NCBI RefSeq assembly: GCF_900103225.1
Contig: NZ_FNJH01000002.1
Coordinates: 1-64,000 of the forward strand
Direction of reading: 5' to 3'
From: Pseudomonas congelans
GTDB taxonomy: Bacteria; Pseudomonadota; Gammaproteobacteria; Pseudomonadales; Pseudomonadaceae
Length of the DNA stretch: 64,000 bases
Positions 60,007-64,000 of the stretch are shown one piece after another. Position numbers and translations under genes: made by a program. How positions within the stretch are numbered: position 1 is the stretch's first letter; each line of letters begins with the position of its first letter. The notes below the pieces were generated by a model that saw only the letters and a program-made list of their open reading frames with translations, did no database searches and had not been told where the DNA came from.

Positions 60007-60726
60007 TCAGTCGCCATGCACCTCTGCGCGCACATGAATAGCATCATGACGCCAGTATTCGATATCGCAGTCGATCAACCGGTCTTTACGGTCGTAATTG
60101 ACACGCGCAATGCGCAGGCCCGGGCTACCAGGCGAAACCTTCAGTGCGGCAGCCGCGTCGGCATGCAGCGCGGTCGGCATCATGTCGAAACGCACCTGCC
60201 CGTAATGCACGTCATAACTGCGAGCATAAAGCTCGGTGAGTGATTCGTTGAGATCATGCTCTAGAATGCCGGGGAACAATTCCGGCCTCAGGTAGTGCTC
60301 GACGTAAAGCACCAGCCGCTGATCGATTCGCCGCGCGCGACAGATCTGGACCACGCTCGACAGCGCCGGCAGTTCCAGCATTTCGCAGATCAGCGCTGAA
60401 GCAGGTTGCAGGCGCGCCGACAGAAGCAGGGTATGCGGCACCCTGCCCTGGGCACAGACCATAGCGTGGAAATGGCTGCGCCTGATCAGGTCATAGGCCA
60501 GTCGCGGCGGGGAAATGAACCAGCCACGACGCTCTTCCCGGTAGATCAGCCCCTGCGCTTCGAGCTGCAAAAGCGCTTCACGCAAGGTGATGCGGGTGGT
60601 GGCGAATACCTCACTGAGCTTGCGTTCTGCAGGCAACTTGCTGCCATGCGGCAACAAGCCGTGTTCGATCTGCTCCTGCAGCGCATGGCAAATCGTTGTT
60701 ACCGCCCGTGGTACATCTTCGCGCAT
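60007..60726 (-). CDS. GntR family regulator, HutC/UTRA type
   Basis: An N-terminal winged helix (LPAERKLSEVFATTRITLREALLQLE) is followed by a UTRA ligand domain. It resembles PhnF/PhnR-type repressors. The ATG at 60726 is preferred to one at 60768 because an operator-like palindrome (60740-60751) would otherwise lie inside the coding sequence. With this start it falls in the leader, as expected for autoregulation. The length is 239 residues, or 253 with the longer start. Divergent from the ABC uptake operon, its likely target. Confidence 0.9.
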   Translation of the reverse strand: MREDVPRAVTTICHALQEQIEHGLLPHGSKLPAERKLSEVFATTRITLREALLQLEAQGLIYREERRGWFISPPRLAYDLIRRSHFHAMVCAQGRVPHTLLLSARLQPASALICEMLELPALSSVVQICRARRIDQRLVLYVEHYLRPELFPGILEHDLNESLTELYARSYDVHYGQVRFDMMPTALHADAAAALKVSPGSPGLRIARVNYDRKDRLIDCDIEYWRHDAIHVRAEVHGD

Positions 60727-60739
60727 TCCGGTATCCGTC

Positions 60740-60751
60740 TGGACTAGACCA
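60740..60751. promoter_or_regulatory. Operator-like palindrome O1 at the GntR gene
   Basis: TGGACTAGACCA differs by one or two bases from the HutC-family consensus that I recall for NagR/PhnF regulators (TGGTCTAGACCA or TGGTATAGACCA). It lies 14 bases before the regulator's chosen ATG. Confidence 0.6.
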
Positions 60752-61080
60752 GCCCTGTTACGAGGCATACATCAGTGCGGCCAACGCCGTTCACTCCGTT
60801 GCCGTGAGCCTAGGCCGGGTAGATGACTGTCCTGTTACAGGACAAATCACGTTCCATGCCAGCTGCGCCGAAAACAGCCCTTGAACCCTTGCTCAGCGCG
60901 CACGTTGCGATGGTCTACGCTTAGCGCCAGGCACTGCCGGGGCCTGTGAAAAACGACTTTGTCTGCGCAACGCGACACGAAAATGTCATGCAAAACGCCT
61001 AACTTGGCTCAGGTATTGCTGATCTAGACCAAACAATCCGCAACGAACGCTTCTCTCAAGAAGTGCACTAGGAGCTCCGA
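60752..61080. other. Divergent regulatory region, regulator / ABC operon
   Basis: About 330 bases without a gene. It contains a perfect 7-bp inverted repeat, TGTCCTG-TTA-CAGGACA, at 60828-60844, and the O2 palindrome at 61020-61031. I could not place convincing -10/-35 pairs. GGAG precedes the binding-protein ATG. Confidence 0.55.
61020..61031. promoter_or_regulatory. Operator-like palindrome O2 at the ABC operon
   Basis: TGATCTAGACCA shares the CTAGACCA core with the site at 60740-60751 and is one base from TGGTCTAGACCA. It lies 49 bases before the binding-protein ATG, where a repressor would block the promoter. Confidence 0.6.
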
Positions 61081-62148
61081 ATGAAACATCTTTTGTTGGC
61101 ATCACTCCTCGGTTCAGCCATGGCAATGAGTTCGCTGGTCATGGCTGCGGACACGGATCTTAAAACGCTGGAGGCTGCGGCCAAGGCTGAAGGCGCGGTC
61201 AACAGCCTCGGCATGCCGAATGACTGGGCAAACTGGGGCGGCATCTGGAAAGACCTGGAAGCCAAGTACGGCCTCAAGCACATGGACACCGATATGAGCT
61301 CGGCCCAGGAGATCGCCAAGTTCGAGGCGGAAAAAGATAACGCCAGCGGTGACATTGGCGACGTCGGCGCAGCGTTCGGCCCTATCGCCGCAGCAAAAGG
61401 CGTCACCCAGCCTTACAAGCCGACCACCTGGGAGCAGATTCCGGAATGGGCCAAGGACAAGGACGGCCACTGGGCGCTGGCCTACACCGGCACCATCGCT
61501 TTCATCGTCAACAAAAATCTGCTGCACGGCTCTGAAATCCCGAAAAGCTGGGCTGACCTGAAAACCGGTAAATACAAGGTTTCCATCGGCGACGTGAGCA
61601 CTGCGGCTCAGGCTGCCAACGGTGTACTGGCAGCAGCCATCGCCATGAAAGGGGACGAAACCAACATCGCACCGGGCCTGGCACTGTTCACCGATCTGGC
61701 CAAACAGAAGCGTCTGTCACTGGCCAACCCGACCATTCAGACTATCGAGAAAGGCGAAATCGAAGTCGGTGTGGTCTGGGACTTCAATGGCCTGAGCTAC
61801 AAAGCCAAGATGACCAAGCCCGATGATTACGTAGTGCTGATCCCGTCGGATGGCTCGGTGATTTCCGGCTACACCACCATCATCAACAAGTACGCCAAGC
61901 ACCCGAACGCCGCCAAGCTGGCGCGTGAATACACCTTTAGCGATGCGGGTCAGATCAGGCTGGCAGAAGGCAATGCGCGCCCGATTCGCGTAGAGCACAT
62001 CAAACTGCCTGAAGATGTTCAAGCCAAATTGCTGCCGCAAGACCAGTACAAGAATGTCAAACCGATCGAGAAAGCAGACGCATGGGAGAAAACCTCCAAA
62101 GCGCTGCCGCAGATGTGGAACGAGCAGGTCATCATCGAGATGAACTGA
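61081..62148 (+). CDS. ABC transporter substrate-binding protein
   Basis: A periplasmic binding protein of 355 residues with a signal peptide cleaved after VMA (about residue 22). Its fold resembles the iron/putrescine/thiamine/phosphonate group of binding proteins (DLKTLEAAAKAEGAVN, GVVWDFNGLSY). The gene order matches an uncharacterised P. aeruginosa cluster beside its M18 peptidase gene. With a PhnF-like regulator and a phosphatase-superfamily hydrolase nearby, an organophosphorus or phosphonate ligand is plausible but unproven. Confidence 0.9.
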   Translation: MKHLLLASLLGSAMAMSSLVMAADTDLKTLEAAAKAEGAVNSLGMPNDWANWGGIWKDLEAKYGLKHMDTDMSSAQEIAKFEAEKDNASGDIGDVGAAFGPIAAAKGVTQPYKPTTWEQIPEWAKDKDGHWALAYTGTIAFIVNKNLLHGSEIPKSWADLKTGKYKVSIGDVSTAAQAANGVLAAAIAMKGDETNIAPGLALFTDLAKQKRLSLANPTIQTIEKGEIEVGVVWDFNGLSYKAKMTKPDDYVVLIPSDGSVISGYTTIINKYAKHPNAAKLAREYTFSDAGQIRLAEGNARPIRVEHIKLPEDVQAKLLPQDQYKNVKPIEKADAWEKTSKALPQMWNEQVIIEMN

Positions 62149-62226
62149 TTCTCTCCTGCGGCTCAGGGATGAAGTCGTGTACACCGGGCGAGCCAGTCTC
62201 GCCCGTTCTTTCAAAGCGAGTCGCCC

Positions 62227-63033
62227 ATGAAACACAACGTCATCCTGATCGTGCTAGACGGCCTCAATTACGAAGTGGCACGCCATGCGATGGGGCATCT
62301 TCAAGCCTGGCACGCTGCAGGACGGGCCGCGCTCTACAAGATGGAATGCGAACTGCCCGCCCTCTCCCGTCCCCTTTACGAATGCATACTGACCGGTGTC
62401 GCGCCCATTGACAGCGGCATCGTGCACAACAACGTCTCGCGCCTGTCGAATCAGCGCAGCATCTTTCACTATGCTCGCGACGCCGGGCTGAGTACGGCAG
62501 CGGCGGCCTATCACTGGGTCAGCGAGCTGTACAACCGTGCGCCTTTCGACCCGGCACGCGATCGCCACACCGAGGCAGCGGACCTGCCGATCCAGCACGG
62601 CCTGTTCTACTGGGCCGATCACTACCCTGATTCGCACCTGTTCGCCGACGCCGAAAGTCTGCGTCTAAGCCACGCCCCGAACTTTCTGCTGATTCACCCC
62701 ATGAACATCGACGACGCCGGGCACAAGCACGGCCTCGATACTGCGCAGTACCGCAACAGCGCCCGCAGCGCCGACATCATTCTGGCTGACTACCTGCAAC
62801 GCTGGCTGGACGCGGGTTATCAAGTGCTGGTGACGGCCGACCACGGCATGAACAATGACCGCTCGCACAACGGGCTGTTGCCGGAAGAGCGGGAAGTGCC
62901 GCTGTTCGTCATCGGTGATGCCTTCAGCCTGAATGTTGACGCAACGCCGCGCCAGACCGACCTGTGCGGCACGGTCTGCGAACTGCTGGGTATCCCCCAC
63001 GACAAGCCGATCTGCCGGGAGCTCCTCAATTGA
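62227..63033 (+). CDS. Alkaline phosphatase superfamily hydrolase
   Basis: A 268-residue protein with the metal-binding pattern of the superfamily: Asp in ILIVLDGLNYE, a Ser/Thr nucleophile region PALSRPLYE, HPMNIDDAGHKHG, and VTADHGMNND near the end. It lacks a signal peptide, so it acts in the cytoplasm on the imported compound. It may be a nucleotide pyrophosphatase or phosphonoacetate-hydrolase-like enzyme. It lies 78 bases after the binding protein and overlaps the permease start. Confidence 0.88.
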   Translation: MKHNVILIVLDGLNYEVARHAMGHLQAWHAAGRAALYKMECELPALSRPLYECILTGVAPIDSGIVHNNVSRLSNQRSIFHYARDAGLSTAAAAYHWVSELYNRAPFDPARDRHTEAADLPIQHGLFYWADHYPDSHLFADAESLRLSHAPNFLLIHPMNIDDAGHKHGLDTAQYRNSARSADIILADYLQRWLDAGYQVLVTADHGMNNDRSHNGLLPEEREVPLFVIGDAFSLNVDATPRQTDLCGTVCELLGIPHDKPICRELLN

Positions 63034-63872
63034 CGACCTTTTCCCGAGGCAAGTGGCTGGGCCTGCTGTGCCTGCTGCCCTTCGCCGTATTCTTCATCGT
63101 GTTTCAGATTGCACCGCTGTTGTGGGTCGCGATTCACAGCCTGCAAAGCGATGCCGGCTGGGGCTGGGAAAACTTCACCCGGGCGTTCAGCTCGAAGTTC
63201 TATCGGCAGGCCATTCAGTACAGCCTGGAGATCAGTTTCTGGTCGAGCCTGTTCGGCATCGTCATTTCCGTCCTGGGCGCCTATTCACTGCGCAAGGTGG
63301 ATTCTCGGCTGCGCGATTTCGTCAATTCCTTCGCCAACATGACCAGCAATTTTGCCGGTGTTCCACTGGCGTTCGCGTTCATCATCCTGCTGGGGTTCAA
63401 CGGCGCGCTGACCCTGATCCTCAAGCAGACCGGGATCATCGATGACTTCAACCTGTATTCCAAGACCGGGCTGATCATCCTCTATACCTATTTCCAGATC
63501 CCCCTGGGTGTGCTGCTGCTCTACCCGGCATTCGATGCCGTGCGCGAAGACTGGAACGAGTCGGCAGCGTTGCTGGGTGCCAGCAGCTATCAGTTCTGGC
63601 GCTACATCGGCCTGCCGGTGCTGACCCCGGCACTGCTCGGCACCTTCGTCATTCTGCTGGCCAATGCGCTCGGCGCCTATGCCACGGTCTACGCGCTGAC
63701 CACCGGAAATTTCAACGTACTGCCCATCCGTATCGCGGCAATGGTCGCGGGCGATATCACGCTTGATCCGAACATGGCCAGCGCGCTGGCGATGATTCTG
63801 GTCGGGCTCATGACCCTGGTCACCGTGGTCCATCAGTGGCTGTTGAGAAGGAGCTACCATGTCACGCGTTGA
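63030..63872 (+). CDS. ABC transporter permease, first subunit
   Basis: A 280-residue protein with about six membrane helices and the binding-protein-dependent permease motif near EDWNESAALLGASSYQFWRYIGLP (EAA loop). The TTG at 63030 is chosen: GGGAG precedes it, it overlaps the upstream TGA, and the protein then opens with the first helix. It overlaps the next permease by 14 bases. Confidence 0.9.
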   Translation: MTTFSRGKWLGLLCLLPFAVFFIVFQIAPLLWVAIHSLQSDAGWGWENFTRAFSSKFYRQAIQYSLEISFWSSLFGIVISVLGAYSLRKVDSRLRDFVNSFANMTSNFAGVPLAFAFIILLGFNGALTLILKQTGIIDDFNLYSKTGLIILYTYFQIPLGVLLLYPAFDAVREDWNESAALLGASSYQFWRYIGLPVLTPALLGTFVILLANALGAYATVYALTTGNFNVLPIRIAAMVAGDITLDPNMASALAMILVGLMTLVTVVHQWLLRRSYHVTR

Positions 63873-64000
63873 ACGAGGGCCTGCGAGCATTTATCACAAG
63901 ACAGTGGTCTACCTGCTGTTCCTGATCCTCTTGCTGCCGCTGGCCGGCACCTTTCTGTACTCGATCGCGACCAGTTGGTCGGCGACCATTCTGCCCAGCG
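63859..64000 (+). CDS. ABC transporter permease, second subunit (partial)
   Basis: Only the first 47 residues lie in the window. They form a cytoplasmic start (MSRVERGPASIYHK) and the first membrane helix (VVYLLFLILLLPLAGTFLYS). GAAGGAG lies just upstream of the ATG. The gene runs off the right end; an ATP-binding subunit gene is expected beyond it. Confidence 0.85.
   Translation, partial: MSRVERGPASIYHKTVVYLLFLILLLPLAGTFLYSIATSWSATILPS

Overview
The window reads as core chromosome of a fluorescent pseudomonad. It is most likely Pseudomonas syringae, close to pv. syringae. The gene order follows the Pseudomonas core: trpF-accD-folC-dedD-cvpA-purF-metZ, tatD-pilZ-holB-tmk-mltG-pabC-fabF-acpP-fabG-fabD-plsX-rpmF, rluC/rne, murB-kdsB-lpxK-exbD-exbB-comEC, and minCDE-rluA-like-apeB. 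The species hint comes from a full-length ice nucleation gene of the inaZ/inaK/inaV type and from dispersed hairpin repeats of the kind common in P. syringae.

Layout. 1-1.7 kb: a dispersed repeat, a DUF2242 lipoprotein and a tRNA-Val/Asp/Asp operon on the minus strand with a recognisable promoter and terminator. 1.8-13.7 kb: minus-strand genes for methionine, purine, folate, fatty acid and tryptophan synthesis, then truA and the pole-organising protein fimV. 13.8-17.7 kb: a catalytically dead-looking aspartate-semialdehyde dehydrogenase paralogue (USG-1 type), DUF1285 and DUF4823 proteins, a TetR regulator and a LysE exporter. 17.7-18.05 kb: a probable plus-strand small RNA, rgsA. 18.05-28.2 kb: the replication, cell-wall and fatty acid block, whose distal promoter appears to fire only a few bases before the yceD start codon. 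28.2-35.7 kb: maf, sppA, a HAD phosphatase, rluC, and divergently rne behind a leader of about 650 nt. 35.7-42.2 kb: murB, kdsB, a Trm112-like protein, lpxK, exbD, exbB and comEC. 42.3-51.2 kb: a YadGH-type ABC exporter, a GST, fadE, a PA2817-family protein, a pirin, a patatin and a lipid A acyltransferase. 51.2-55.6 kb: minCDE, a pseudouridine synthase and the M18 aminopeptidase. 55.8-59.5 kb: the ice nucleation gene. 60-64 kb: a HutC/PhnF-type GntR regulator divergent from an ABC uptake operon (binding protein, alkaline-phosphatase-superfamily hydrolase, two permeases). The second permease runs off the end of the window.

How it fits together. Most of the window is housekeeping: envelope synthesis (accD, fab genes, plsX, lpxK, kdsB, murB, lpxL-like), division-site placement (minCDE), polar organisation (fimV, pilZ), and RNA turnover and modification (rne, truA, rluC, rluA-like). 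The one clear lifestyle gene is the ice protein. It sits between two genes that are near neighbours in P. aeruginosa and is flanked upstream by a stretch of about 31% G+C, so it looks like an island of one gene set into a core locus.

I found no phage, IS element, CRISPR array, secretion system or recognisable defence system. The least explained signals are the long rne leader, the paired operators around the GntR gene, the unusually long minC-minD gap, and a 12-codon ORF between kdsB and murB that may mark a deleted ptpA. All family assignments rest on reading motifs and on remembered gene order; no database search was run.
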